DNA from: G965267185 sp965267185
Lineage (GTDB): Bacteria > Pseudomonadota > Alphaproteobacteria > UBA6615
Length of the DNA: 64,000 nucleotides
Assembly: GCA_965267185.1 (NCBI GenBank)
Contig: OZ253937.1
Coordinates: forward strand, 3,782,001 to 3,846,000
Direction: 5' to 3'
In this document: positions 17,099-26,318 of the stretch, one piece after another
How the letters are laid out: each line of letters begins with the position of its first letter
How positions within the stretch are numbered: the stretch's first letter is position 1
Notes under the pieces: model-generated
The model's input: the letters and a program-made list of their open reading frames with translations, nothing else
Told to the model about the DNA's origin: nothing
Database searches by the model: none
Position numbers and translations under genes: made by a program

Positions 17099-17203
17099 CG
17101 TAGAACAGGAATATCGCTTGTTTTTCGTGGTGAAATTGCCATTTTACTGGACCCAAGCGCCATTTATAGGGGCGCGTTGGTTTTGTAGCGGACGTTAGCG
17201 GCG

Positions 17204-17620
17204 ATGATCAGCTTCAACCTGACCTGTTCGAACGGACACGAGTTTGGCGGTTGGTTCCCGAACTCTGACAGTTTCGAAAAACAGGTAAAGAAAAAGCAGA
17301 TACCGTGCCCAACCTGCGGCGACACCGCGGTGTCGAAGTCTATTATGGCGCCTGCGGTTGCGGCGAAAAGCGAGGTCAAAAAAGAGCGTGAGACCAAAGC
17401 CGCGAAAGTGCGGAAGATGCTGAACGAATTGCGCGATCACGTTGAAGAGAACTTCGACGATGTTGGCGACCAGTTCCCCGAAGAAGCGCGGCGTATCTAC
17501 TACGGTGAAACCGAGGCGCGGGACATCTACGGCAACGCGACCGACGAAGAGGCGGAAGAAATGGTCGAAGAGGGATTACCCGTCGGCCGGCTGCCTTGGC
17601 CCAAACGCCCCGACAGCTAA
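17204..17620 (+). CDS. DUF1178 family protein
   Basis: 138 residues. The start MISFNLTCSNGHEFGGWF and the pair CPTCGD (about 34-39) make a zinc-ribbon-like N-terminus. A basic, Ala/Lys-rich middle and an acidic C-terminal helix (NATDEEAEEMVEEG, then PLPWPKR-like end) are typical of DUF1178. Function is unknown in the literature I know. It is conserved near grxC and ubiG in alphaproteobacteria. It converges on ubiG with a 16-bp gap. Confidence 0.9.
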   Translation: MISFNLTCSNGHEFGGWFPNSDSFEKQVKKKQIPCPTCGDTAVSKSIMAPAVAAKSEVKKERETKAAKVRKMLNELRDHVEENFDDVGDQFPEEARRIYYGETEARDIYGNATDEEAEEMVEEGLPVGRLPWPKRPDS

Positions 17621-17636
17621 GCCATAAAAGCGGCGC

Positions 17637-18401
17637 TTACGCGGTTTTGACGCCGGTTCCCATATAGTTCACATCGAGATCGCGCGGGTTGGCCGACCAC
17701 TGGCCGGTCAGCGGGCTATAGGTGACGCCCGTCAGGTCTGTCACCTCGATACCGGCGGCAGCCAATTCCCGGGTGAGTTCGGAAGGCCGCACGAATTTGC
17801 GCCAGTCGTGCGTGCCACGCGGCAGCCACCGTAGAATGTACTCGCCGCCCACAATCGCCAGCGCGAAGGCCTTGGGGGTCCGGTTTAGGGTTGCGAAAAA
17901 CATTAACCCGCCATCGCGCACGACCGCGCCGCACGCTTTGAGAAAGGCGCTGACATCGGCGACGTGTTCGACGACTTCCATGTTGAGAACGATATCGAAC
18001 TCACGATTATCGGCGGCCAACTCCTCGACGGTTACCGTCTGATAATCGACCGATAGGGCAGTGGATTCGGCATGCACGCGGGCAATTTCGATGTTGCGGG
18101 TCACCGCATCGATGCCGGTTACCTCGGCGCCCAGGCGCGCCAGGGGCTCACAAAGCAGGCCGCCGCCACAGCCGACATCGAGCACCGTTAGGCCCGATAG
18201 CGGCGTCAGGGATGTGGTGTCGCGCTCGAAATGGGCGCAAGCGGTGTCGCGGATATACTGCAGGCGGACCGGGTTGAATTTATGCAGCGGGCGAAATTTG
18301 CCGTCCGGGTCCCACCATTCCTCGGCCATCGCGCGAAACTTGTCCAACTCGGCGGGGTCGATCGAAGGGGTCTCTTTCGGTTTTTCTGCGGTGGCCGCCA
18401 T
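17637..18401 (-). CDS. ubiG: ubiquinone biosynthesis O-methyltransferase
   Basis: UbiG carries out both O-methylations of the quinone ring in ubiquinone synthesis at the membrane surface. I use the ATG ending at 18401 (MAATAEKPKETPSID), giving 254 residues; an ATG at 18422 would add 7. The signature MAEEWWDPDGKFRPLHKFNPVR is present near the N-terminus, motif I VLDVGCGGGLLCEPLA follows, and MEVVEHVADV marks the later strand. It is divergent from lysC. The enzyme indicates an aerobic, ubiquinone-using respiratory chain. Confidence 0.95.
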   Translation of the reverse strand: MAATAEKPKETPSIDPAELDKFRAMAEEWWDPDGKFRPLHKFNPVRLQYIRDTACAHFERDTTSLTPLSGLTVLDVGCGGGLLCEPLARLGAEVTGIDAVTRNIEIARVHAESTALSVDYQTVTVEELAADNREFDIVLNMEVVEHVADVSAFLKACGAVVRDGGLMFFATLNRTPKAFALAIVGGEYILRWLPRGTHDWRKFVRPSELTRELAAAGIEVTDLTGVTYSPLTGQWSANPRDLDVNYMGTGVKTA

Positions 18402-18555
18402 GGCTCGTCCTGTCAACGCCACTTGTCATAGAATCACCGACTGAGTATGGATACGCCGTCCCTGCCCGACAAGGTCGCTAATTGACGCGGGGTCCTGGCA
18501 GGTAGTCTTGCGCTCTCGGGTGAGCGCGGACAGACAGTCGGTAAACGGGGATTTT

Positions 18556-19791
18556 ATGGGCCGAATAGTCGCTAAGTTTGGCGGAACATCCGTCGCGGAT
18601 CTGGACCGGATTCGCGCAGCGGCGGCTGTGATCAAGGCGGAGGTCGAGCGAGGAAATCAGCTTGTTGTCGTCGTGTCGGCGATGGCCGGGGTCACCAATG
18701 ATCTGGTGGCGCTAACCCGGGAAGCCAACCCGATGCACGATGCACGTGAGTACGATTCGGTGGTGGCGACGGGCGAGCAGGTGACCAGCGGATTGCTGGC
18801 GTTGTGTCTCCAGCAGCTTGGCGTGTCGGCGCGCTCATGGCTCGGCTGGCAAATCCCGATCCGCACCGATGACGTTCACGGCAAGGCGCGTATTCTGGAC
18901 ATTGAGACCGAGGAATTGGAGCGGCGGCTCGACGACAATCAAGTTTGTGTCGTCGCTGGATTTCAAGGCATCGGGCCCGACGACCGTATCACCTCCTTGG
19001 GCCGAGGCGGGTCGGACACGACAGCGGTCGCACTTGCCGCCGCATTGGCCGCCGAACGCTGCGATATTTATACCGATGTCGATGGGGTCTACACGTCGGA
19101 TCCGCGGATCGTGACGCGCGCGCGCAAGCTCGATAAAATCACCTATGAGGAGATGCTCGAAATGGCATCGCTGGGCGCCAAGGTCCTGCAAACGCGCTCG
19201 GTTCAGCTGGCAATGACCCATGGCGTGCCGCTGCAGGTATTGTCTTCATTCGACGGCGCGGTGGGCAGCGATCTGCCCGGCACGCTGGTCGTTGCCGAGG
19301 AAGAGATAGTGGAACAGGAAGTCGTAAGTGGCGTCACCTACAGCCGTGACGAGGCGAAAATAACGTTGTTGCAGGTTCCCGACCGTCCGGGCGTCGCCGC
19401 CGCGATCTTCGGTCCGTTGTCGGACGCGAACGTCAACGTCGACATGATCGTGCAAAATATCTCCGAGGACGGCAGCGCGACCGACCTGACGTTTACGGTT
19501 CCCCGCGGTGACTTGGAACATGCGCTCGGTGTTCTGGACGCCTGCAAGAAAGACCTGGGGTTTGCCGCGTCGGTGCCCGACTCCAACGTGGTTAAGGTGT
19601 CGGTCGTCGGGGTTGGCATGCGCAGCCACGCCGGTGTTGCCAATCGCATGTTCTCGGCGCTGGCGGAGCACAACATCAACATTCTGGTGATTTCGACATC
19701 GGAGATTAAGATCAGTGTGCTGATTGCCGAAGAATTCACCGAGCTGGCGCTGCGCGCATTACACAGCGCATACGGGCTCGACGCCGCCTGA
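18556..19791 (+). CDS. lysC: aspartate kinase
   Basis: LysC phosphorylates aspartate as the first step to lysine (diaminopimelate), threonine and methionine. I start at ATG 18556 (MGRIVAKFGGTSV) behind GGGG at 18547-18550, giving 411 residues; the 16 codons upstream are not kinase-like. The KFGGTS nucleotide motif, the GRGGSDTTA substrate motif (about 150-158) and two C-terminal ACT domains (from about 265) that bind feedback amino acids are all visible. A small hairpin (GCGCTC/GAGCGC, 18510-18527) lies in the leader, but no leader peptide or riboswitch was recognised. Confidence 0.96.
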   Translation: MGRIVAKFGGTSVADLDRIRAAAAVIKAEVERGNQLVVVVSAMAGVTNDLVALTREANPMHDAREYDSVVATGEQVTSGLLALCLQQLGVSARSWLGWQIPIRTDDVHGKARILDIETEELERRLDDNQVCVVAGFQGIGPDDRITSLGRGGSDTTAVALAAALAAERCDIYTDVDGVYTSDPRIVTRARKLDKITYEEMLEMASLGAKVLQTRSVQLAMTHGVPLQVLSSFDGAVGSDLPGTLVVAEEEIVEQEVVSGVTYSRDEAKITLLQVPDRPGVAAAIFGPLSDANVNVDMIVQNISEDGSATDLTFTVPRGDLEHALGVLDACKKDLGFAASVPDSNVVKVSVVGVGMRSHAGVANRMFSALAEHNINILVISTSEIKISVLIAEEFTELALRALHSAYGLDAA

Positions 19792-19871
19792 GTGCGCGAT
19801 GATCCGTCACTCCGCATCGCGCCGGCCGGGCCATCCCGCGCTTGGCGGCGATGCTGGCGGGTGGCAACGAC

Positions 19872-22142
19872 ATGACTGCTGAAATCGTCCCATGGACGGG
19901 ATCCCGGCGTCTGCTGCGCAGATTGCGCGACGTCATGGCGAGTCCCGAATCGCCGCAAGAGCGATTGGATAAGATTGCCACGCTGATTGCCCGCGAGGTG
20001 GTTGCCGAAGTGTGTTCGATCTACGTCCGCCGCGCGGGCGATGTACTCGAACTATTTGCAACGGAAGGGCTGCACCAGGACGCGGTGCATCGCACCCGTC
20101 TCATCGTCGGCCAGGGCCTTATCGGTCTGATCGCAGCGCAGGCGATGCCGGTGGCGCTAGCCGATGCGCAAGCCCACCCGCTGTTTGCCTACCGGCCGGA
20201 GACCGGAGAAGAGATCTACTCGTCGCTGATGGGTGTACCGATTTTGCGCGGTGGCCGCGTGATCGGTGTCTTGGCGGTGCAAAACCGTACCGAGCGGACT
20301 TACTCCGACGAGGAAGTGGAAGTCCTCGAAACCATCGCGATGGTACTTGCCGAACTCGTCGCTGGCGGTGACGTGATAAGTCCCGAAGAAGCCAGCGTGG
20401 GGCAAGACTTGAGCGTGTTGCCGCAGCGCCTGGAGGGTGTGTCGTTAAGCCCTGGCCTGGCGCATGGCACGGCGATCCTCCACCACCAGCGGGTGACCAT
20501 AGACCGTATGTTGTCCGATGATCCGGCGCGCGAGTCAGCGCGGGTGCACGACGCGATAGCGGCAGTCCATGGTCAGCTCGATGCAATCATGGATCGGCCC
20601 GAGCTCTCCGATGCGGGCGACCATCGCGATGTGCTGGAAGCCTACCGTATGTTCGCCCACGACCGCGGCTGGTTGCGGCGGATCGAGGAAGCGATACGCA
20701 CCGGATTGTCGGCCGAGGCGGCAGTCCAGCGGGTGCAGGACGATACACGCGCGCGCATGACCCAGGTAAGCGACGCCTACCTGCGCGAGCGGCTGCTGGA
20801 TTTCGAAGACTTGACCAATCGCCTGCTGAGAAATCTGACCGACGACGAATTCGACCCGAACCTGCAACTGCCCGAGGATACCGTCCTGGTGGCACGCTCT
20901 TTGGGGCCGGCGGAACTGCTCAATTACGACCAAACGCGTTTGTCCGCGATTGTGCTCGCGGAGGGGTCGGCGAATGCCCACGCGGCGATCGTTGCGCGCG
21001 CCCTCGATGTGCCGATGGTGGGCCGGGTGGAAGGGTTGCTCTCAGGTGTCGAGAATGGCGACGCTGTGCTGGTGGATGCTGAAAACGGACTCATCTACCT
21101 GCGCCCCGGAGACGAGGTACGCACCAATTTCGATGCCGCCATGGCGGCCCGTAGCGAGCGCCTGCGTCTTTACCATGGTCTCCGCGACACACCGGCCGAG
21201 ACCAAAGATGGGGTTGCGATATCTCTGCAACTCAACGCCGGCCTGCTCGCTGAGATGAACCACTTACACGACACCGGCGCTGCCGGTGTGGGGCTTTTCC
21301 GCACAGAAATCCCGTTTATGGCCCGGGCTACCTATCCCGATGTCCCGGCGCAGACCGAGTTTTACGAGCGCGTAGTCGAAGAGGCGAAGGGCCGGCCGGT
21401 CATTTTTCGTACCCTCGATATCGGCGGTGACAAGGTCCTGCCCTACGTCCGGGCGGGCGAGGAAGACAATCCGGCGATGGGGTGGCGGGCGACGCGCATT
21501 GCGCTCGATCGGCCGGCGCTATTGCGCCATCAATTGCGGGCGTTACTGACGGCAAGTGGCGGTGGCGAGCTTTCGGTGATGTTTCCGATGATTGCCCAGG
21601 TTGCAGAGTTTGACGCGGCCCGGAGGCTGCTCGACATGGAGGTTGCTCAGCAGCGCGAGCGGGGTTTGCCATTGCCGCGCGATATTCGCGTCGGGGTCAT
21701 GCTCGAAGTACCGGCTTTGGCGATGCAACTGCCGACGCTGTTGCCGCGCATCGACTTTCTTTCCATAGGAAGCAACGATCTGGTGCAGTTCTTGTTTGCC
21801 TCCGATCGGGCAAACCCCCGGCTAGAAGGGCGCTACGACCCGCTATCACCGGCGATTCTAGCTTTTATGCGCCAAATAACAGAGGCCTGCGACGCCGCCG
21901 ATACGCCGGTTACCGTGTGTGGCGAGATCGCCGGGGATCCGCTCACCGCGATGGCGCTTATGGGAATCGGCATTCGAGCGTTGTCGATGTCACCCGCCAA
22001 TATCGGGCCGGTTAAGGCAATGATCCTGAGCTTGGATTTATCTACTGTGAGTAGTTATTTGAACACATTATTTCCATCATCAGCGGCAAGCATACGTCCG
22101 CACCTCAAAGCCTTCGCGCGCGATCATGGCGTCACCGTTTAG
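19872..22142 (+). CDS. ptsP: phosphoenolpyruvate-protein phosphotransferase of the nitrogen PTS (EI-Ntr)
   Basis: EI-Ntr passes phosphate from PEP to NPr in the regulatory nitrogen PTS. Starting at ATG 19872 it is 756 residues; an ATG at 19842 would add 10. An N-terminal GAF domain (about 20-160) senses small ligands such as glutamine. The phospho-histidine is His370 in GSANAHAAIVARA, and the PEP-binding C-terminal barrel shows GLFRTEIPFM, FRTLDIGGDK and the catalytic Cys in VCGEIAGD. This GAF-EI architecture, placed after lysC, is standard in alphaproteobacteria. Confidence 0.95.
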   Translation: MTAEIVPWTGSRRLLRRLRDVMASPESPQERLDKIATLIAREVVAEVCSIYVRRAGDVLELFATEGLHQDAVHRTRLIVGQGLIGLIAAQAMPVALADAQAHPLFAYRPETGEEIYSSLMGVPILRGGRVIGVLAVQNRTERTYSDEEVEVLETIAMVLAELVAGGDVISPEEASVGQDLSVLPQRLEGVSLSPGLAHGTAILHHQRVTIDRMLSDDPARESARVHDAIAAVHGQLDAIMDRPELSDAGDHRDVLEAYRMFAHDRGWLRRIEEAIRTGLSAEAAVQRVQDDTRARMTQVSDAYLRERLLDFEDLTNRLLRNLTDDEFDPNLQLPEDTVLVARSLGPAELLNYDQTRLSAIVLAEGSANAHAAIVARALDVPMVGRVEGLLSGVENGDAVLVDAENGLIYLRPGDEVRTNFDAAMAARSERLRLYHGLRDTPAETKDGVAISLQLNAGLLAEMNHLHDTGAAGVGLFRTEIPFMARATYPDVPAQTEFYERVVEEAKGRPVIFRTLDIGGDKVLPYVRAGEEDNPAMGWRATRIALDRPALLRHQLRALLTASGGGELSVMFPMIAQVAEFDAARRLLDMEVAQQRERGLPLPRDIRVGVMLEVPALAMQLPTLLPRIDFLSIGSNDLVQFLFASDRANPRLEGRYDPLSPAILAFMRQITEACDAADTPVTVCGEIAGDPLTAMALMGIGIRALSMSPANIGPVKAMILSLDLSTVSSYLNTLFPSSAASIRPHLKAFARDHGVTV

Positions 22143-22281
22143 TACCGGTTGCTGCGCCAGAGGGTTTGAGGGAAAATGGCGCTATCGACCGTCGAATATG
22201 GTTTATTTTCTTTTACTTAACACTTTTTCACTAGGGTCACCTTACGAGGAAATGATCATATTCATTAACTGCCATAGATAG

Positions 22282-22309
22282 CTGCGGCCCGATGTAGTCC
22301 GGGCGGCAG
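22282..22309 (+). other. hairpin in the 5' leader of the RodZ-like gene
   Basis: CTGC-G-GCCCG pairs with CGGGC-G-GCAG around an 8-nt loop, a 9-bp stem with one G-G mismatch, ending 15 bases before the ATG at 22325. No T-run follows, so it is not a terminator. It may affect ribosome access. The 182-bp gap from ptsP is AT-rich in its middle (22197-22275) and probably holds the promoter. Confidence 0.45.
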
Positions 22310-22324
22310 GCATCGGGATGGAAA

Positions 22325-23659
22325 ATGGTTGATAAGAAGCCACATAATTTCCGCGTAATTGAATCCGGCGGCGCGGTGGTGGGCCCCAACGAAGCGGATA
22401 TCGAGCAAGTCGGCGCGTTTCTGCGCGAAGCGCGTGAGAATACGGGCCGCAGCCTGGCCGACGTTGCCGCGACCCTGCGTATCCGCGCGAGATTTCTTCA
22501 AGCCATTGAAGACGGCCGCTATTCGGACCTGCCTGGCCCTACTTACGCGGTCGGTTTCATCCGGACCTATGCCGATTATCTGCAACTCGATACCGAAGCG
22601 CTCGTCGATCAGTTTAAGTCGGAAGCCTCCAGTGTTGAGGTGCAACCCGATCTAGAATTTCCAACCCCGCCGACCGTCGGCTGGTTCCCCACCGGCACCG
22701 TGGTGTCGAGCTGTGCGATCCTCGCTGCGGCTGTCTTCGCCGGCTGGTTTTATATCCAGAACGAGGATTCCCAAGACGTGGCGGCTATTCCGAGCCCGCC
22801 AGGCTTTGAATCTGCCAGTGGACTAGCGTCAGCAGTTGGAGAGGCCGCGGATATCGGGGAGACCACCCAAGACGTTGTGGTGGTAGAAGCGCCGCAACCG
22901 GCTTCGGCGGTTGCGGATGAATCTGTTGCAGACGTTGTCGATGAGTCCGAGGAAGCCGTGACTGTTGCGGATGCAGCGATTGTTGAAGCTGACGAACCCG
23001 ACGCTTCCGTGTCCACCGAGACCGCTTCGAACGTCGAAGATGTAGCCGATGAATCTTCGGTTTCGGATGTCGCGCGCGCCACGCCCGAACCCGCGTCGAC
23101 TGAGGCCGCCCCGCAACCGGCGGAACCGGCTGTGATCGTTCGCGCCGACGCGCTTCCCGCGATTGAAGAGCCGGCCTCCGCACCGGCTGAGGTGGCAGAG
23201 GCGCCGGTGCTCGACGAAGACGAACCGGTATCGGTCTCCGCAAATGCCGCCGAACCAAGCGGCACCGAGCAGCCGGCGGCCGCTCCCGAGCAGATTCCAG
23301 AAGTGGCAAGTTTGCCGAATATTCCTAGCAGCAGCGGAGAACCGACGGTTTCCGGCCAAGGCCGCACCTATGGGGTAGCAAATCAGGAAGCACGGGTGGT
23401 CATCGGCGCACGCGCCGATAGCTGGGTGCAGGTGCTCGATAGCAATCAGAATGTTTTGCTGACGCGGATGCTGCGTCCGGGCGACCGCTATCTCGTGCCC
23501 AGCCGGGACGATCTGGTGATGCTCACCGGTAATGCCGGGGGGCTGATCATTTCCGTCGATGGCGAGCCCGTTCCGCGGATCGGCTCGGATGGCGCGATTT
23601 TGCACAATGTGCGCCTCGACGTTGAACTGCTAAAGAGCGGCCGGGCGGTCATTCAGTAG
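22325..23659 (+). CDS. RodZ-like helix-turn-helix membrane protein
   Basis: 444 residues. The N-terminal Xre-type helix-turn-helix (about 22-95, with LREARENTGRSLADVAATLRI split by the turn) matches RodZ. A transmembrane span is at about 120-141, followed by a long low-complexity Ala/Glu/Val/Pro region (about 160-335). A C-terminal DUF4115 beta domain (about 345-440, DSWVQVLDSNQNVLLTRML) ends it. RodZ links the MreB cytoskeleton to the elongation machinery. The position directly upstream of ispG is conserved in alphaproteobacteria. The acidic linker probably crosses the periplasm; its composition makes false ORFs on the other strand. Confidence 0.88.
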   Translation: MVDKKPHNFRVIESGGAVVGPNEADIEQVGAFLREARENTGRSLADVAATLRIRARFLQAIEDGRYSDLPGPTYAVGFIRTYADYLQLDTEALVDQFKSEASSVEVQPDLEFPTPPTVGWFPTGTVVSSCAILAAAVFAGWFYIQNEDSQDVAAIPSPPGFESASGLASAVGEAADIGETTQDVVVVEAPQPASAVADESVADVVDESEEAVTVADAAIVEADEPDASVSTETASNVEDVADESSVSDVARATPEPASTEAAPQPAEPAVIVRADALPAIEEPASAPAEVAEAPVLDEDEPVSVSANAAEPSGTEQPAAAPEQIPEVASLPNIPSSSGEPTVSGQGRTYGVANQEARVVIGARADSWVQVLDSNQNVLLTRMLRPGDRYLVPSRDDLVMLTGNAGGLIISVDGEPVPRIGSDGAILHNVRLDVELLKSGRAVIQ

Positions 23660-23785
23660 CCTGATTCCTTTGGAACGGTCGGCTGCTGCGCCGCAGCGGC
23701 GGCTTGATATTTGACAACGCCGCGCGCATGTTAGGGGCGGTTCACCCCTGCATTCGATTGGCCGTTTTGGCCTAGGAAAAAACCC

Positions 23786-24922
23786 ATGAGCGTGCGTCCT
23801 TATCGGGATATCCACCGCCGCAAAAGCCGCCAAATCTCGGTGGGAGATGTTGCCGTTGGCGGCGATGCGCCGATTAGCGTCCAGTCGATGACCAATACGC
23901 TGACATCGGATGCGGCGGCGACGATTGCCCAGATTCGCGAGCTGGAAGTCGCCGGGGCCGACATCGTTCGCGTATCGTGCCCTGACGAGGACAGCACCGC
24001 GGCGCTCAAATACATTTTGCCGGAAGTCACGGTGCCTATCGTCGCCGACATCCATTTTCACTATCGCCGGGCAATCGAGGCCGCCGAGGCCGGGGCTGCC
24101 TGCTTGCGTCTCAATCCGGGAAACATTGGCTCGCGCGAGAGGGTACGCGAGGTCGTGAAAGCCGCGCGCGACAACAACTGCTCGATGCGGGTGGGCGTGA
24201 ACGCCGGGAGCCTCGAGCGCGAACTGCTCGACAAATACGGCGAGCCCTGCCCCGAGGCACTGATCGAGAGCGCCCTTAATTCGGCGAAGCTGCTCGAAGA
24301 CGAGGATTTTCACGAGTTCAAAATCTCGGTGAAGGCGTCCGACGTGTTTTTGGCCGTAGCTGCCTACCAAGGGCTGGCGGAAGCCTGCGACCATCCGCTT
24401 CATATTGGGATCACGGAGGCCGGGGGGCTGCGCACCGGTACGGTGAAGTCGTCGATCGGTCTGGGAATGCTCCTGTGGGCCGGTATCGGCGACACGCTCC
24501 GGGTCTCGCTGTCGGCGAACCCGGTAGAAGAGGTCAAAGTCGGCTTTGACCTTCTCAAGTCGCTGGGGCTGCGCCACCGCGGCGTGAATTTGGTGTCGTG
24601 CCCGTCCTGCGCCCGCCAGCAGTTCGATGTGATCGAAACCGTGCGAGTACTCGAGGAGCGGCTGGCGCACATCACCACGCCCATGACGGTCTCGGTGATC
24701 GGTTGCGTCGTCAACGGCCCGGGCGAAGCGGTGATGACCGATATCGGATTTACCGGCGGCGGCCGGGGTACCCACCAAGTCTACATCGCCGGCCAGCCGC
24801 ACCACCGGCTGAAAGACGCCGGTATCGTCGATCACTTGGTCGAGTTGGTGGAGGAAAAGGCGGCGCAGATCGAGGCCGATTTGGCTGAGCCCGCCGACCC
24901 GCTACCGTCAGCGGCCGAATAA
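23786..24922 (+). CDS. ispG: 4-hydroxy-3-methylbut-2-enyl diphosphate synthase (flavodoxin)
   Basis: IspG is the penultimate step of the MEP isoprenoid pathway, reducing MEcPP to HMBPP with a 4Fe-4S cluster. The protein is 378 residues. The cluster ligands are visible as the pair in VSCPSCARQQFDV and the third cysteine in VIGCVVNGPGEA, and the N-terminal TIM barrel includes PISVQSMTNT and PIVADIHFHYR. The short bacterial form lacks the plant insert. Only 23 bp separate it from hisS, suggesting cotranscription. Confidence 0.97.
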   Translation: MSVRPYRDIHRRKSRQISVGDVAVGGDAPISVQSMTNTLTSDAAATIAQIRELEVAGADIVRVSCPDEDSTAALKYILPEVTVPIVADIHFHYRRAIEAAEAGAACLRLNPGNIGSRERVREVVKAARDNNCSMRVGVNAGSLERELLDKYGEPCPEALIESALNSAKLLEDEDFHEFKISVKASDVFLAVAAYQGLAEACDHPLHIGITEAGGLRTGTVKSSIGLGMLLWAGIGDTLRVSLSANPVEEVKVGFDLLKSLGLRHRGVNLVSCPSCARQQFDVIETVRVLEERLAHITTPMTVSVIGCVVNGPGEAVMTDIGFTGGGRGTHQVYIAGQPHHRLKDAGIVDHLVELVEEKAAQIEADLAEPADPLPSAAE

Positions 24923-24945
24923 CCCAGCACGCCGGGAATTCTCTC

Positions 24946-26190
24946 GTGGCCAAACTGCAGCCCGTGCGCGGAACGCGCGACCTCATCGGCGAAGAATCTC
25001 GCGCCCATTTATTTGTCATCGACAACGCACGCGAAGTGGCCGGCCGATATGGCTATGGGCATGTCGAAACGCCCGCATTCGAGTTCACCGATGTTTTTCA
25101 ACGCACGCTGGGCGAGACATCGGACATCGTTACCAAGGAGATGTATACCTTCCAGGACAAGGGCGGCGACAGCCTGACCCTGCGCCCGGAAGGCACAGCG
25201 GGGATCGCCCGCGCGGTCTTGTCGGGAGGCTTGCAGAACGAGTTGCCCCTGAAATGGTGCTACGCAGGACCGATGTTCCGTCACGAGCGGCCCCAGAAGG
25301 GCCGGTTACGACAGTTTCATCAGATCGGCGTTGAACTGATCGGGGTTGCTGAGCCGGTCGGCGACGTCGAAGTGATCGCTCTCGCCGCCGCAACGTTGGA
25401 TGCGCTGGGTGTGCTCTCGTCGACAACGCTTGAGCTCAATACGCTGGGCGACGGAGAAAGCCGCACGGCCTATCGCGATGCGCTGGTCGCCTATCTAGAG
25501 GGTTTCCGCGACCGGTTGTCGGAGGATAGCCAGCAACGCCTCGACCGCAATCCGCTGCGTATCCTCGATTCCAAGAATAGCGGCGACAAGGAGATCGTCG
25601 CAGGCGCGCCGTCGTTCGCCGACTATTTGACGCCGGACGCGCAAGCGTTTTTCGATGCGGTCCGCGGCGGTCTTGAAGATCTTGGGATCGCCTACCAAAT
25701 CAACCCGCGCCTGGTGCGCGGCCTCGATTATTACTGCCATACCGCGTTCGAGTTCACGACCGACCAACTCGGCGCGCAAGGCACCGTGCTGGCGGGCGGC
25801 CGTTACGACGGGTTGATGGAGATGATGGGCGGACAGCCGACCCCGGGGGTCGGGTGGGCCGCCGGCATCGAACGGTTGGCGATGCTGACCGGACCGGCAC
25901 CCGCGGGGCCTCGGCCGATTTCGGTGATCGGCGTGGGGGCAGCTGGCGAGAAAGCGGCGGCCAAAGTGGCGCACGATTTGCGGCAAGCGGGGCTGACCGT
26001 TGAGCTGAACTATCGTGGCGGTTTGAAACGCGGGCTTCGCCGGGCCGACAAAATTGGCGCTGCCGCGGCGGTTTTCCTCGGTGATGATGAACTGGCCCGC
26101 GACGGAGCGACGGTACGTAACCTGGACGACGGCTCGCAGAGTGAGGTGTCCTTGGCCGCGTTGAAAGACCATTTGGCCGCGTATCGCTAG
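24946..26190 (+). CDS. hisS: histidine-tRNA ligase
   Basis: Class II aminoacyl-tRNA synthetase charging tRNA-His. 414 residues, with motif 1 near GYGHVETPAFE, motif 2 at RPEGTAGIARAVL and FRHERPQKGRLRQFHQ, the histidine-specific strands LVRGLDYYCHTAFEF, motif 3 AGGRYDGLME, and a C-terminal anticodon-binding domain (from about 320). A GTG start is used (GTGGCCAAACTG). It follows ispG closely and precedes a hairpin and prfA. Confidence 0.96.
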   Translation: MAKLQPVRGTRDLIGEESRAHLFVIDNAREVAGRYGYGHVETPAFEFTDVFQRTLGETSDIVTKEMYTFQDKGGDSLTLRPEGTAGIARAVLSGGLQNELPLKWCYAGPMFRHERPQKGRLRQFHQIGVELIGVAEPVGDVEVIALAAATLDALGVLSSTTLELNTLGDGESRTAYRDALVAYLEGFRDRLSEDSQQRLDRNPLRILDSKNSGDKEIVAGAPSFADYLTPDAQAFFDAVRGGLEDLGIAYQINPRLVRGLDYYCHTAFEFTTDQLGAQGTVLAGGRYDGLMEMMGGQPTPGVGWAAGIERLAMLTGPAPAGPRPISVIGVGAAGEKAAAKVAHDLRQAGLTVELNYRGGLKRGLRRADKIGAAAAVFLGDDELARDGATVRNLDDGSQSEVSLAALKDHLAAYR

Positions 26191-26201
26191 CTGGCGAGCC
26201 A

Positions 26202-26234
26202 GCCAGCCCCGCTTTCGGGCAGGTTCGGGCTGGC
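26202..26234 (+). other. long inverted repeat between hisS and prfA
   Basis: GCCAGCCC (26202-26209) and GGGCTGGC (26227-26234) pair perfectly around a 17-nt loop. Inside, CCCG/CGGG (with loop CTTT) offers a competing shorter stem. No T-run follows, so this is an mRNA structure or processing site rather than an intrinsic terminator. Confidence 0.45.
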
Positions 26235-26318
26235 GCCGACACCCCGCAGCGCTATTGCGCGGGAATTGCCCTTGAGACAAATAGCCCAAAGCTTCCTCCT
26301 GGCGGAGATCACGAACCC

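Noticed and set aside
18482..18555. Lysine riboswitch or leader peptide before lysC
   Set aside because: The leader is short, has only one small hairpin and no lysine-rich ORF; alphaproteobacterial lysC usually lacks such elements.
22750..23605. Several long minus-strand frames of 170-258 residues
   Set aside because: They are opposite the low-complexity Ala/Glu/Val linker of the RodZ-like protein, whose biased codons leave the other frames open.
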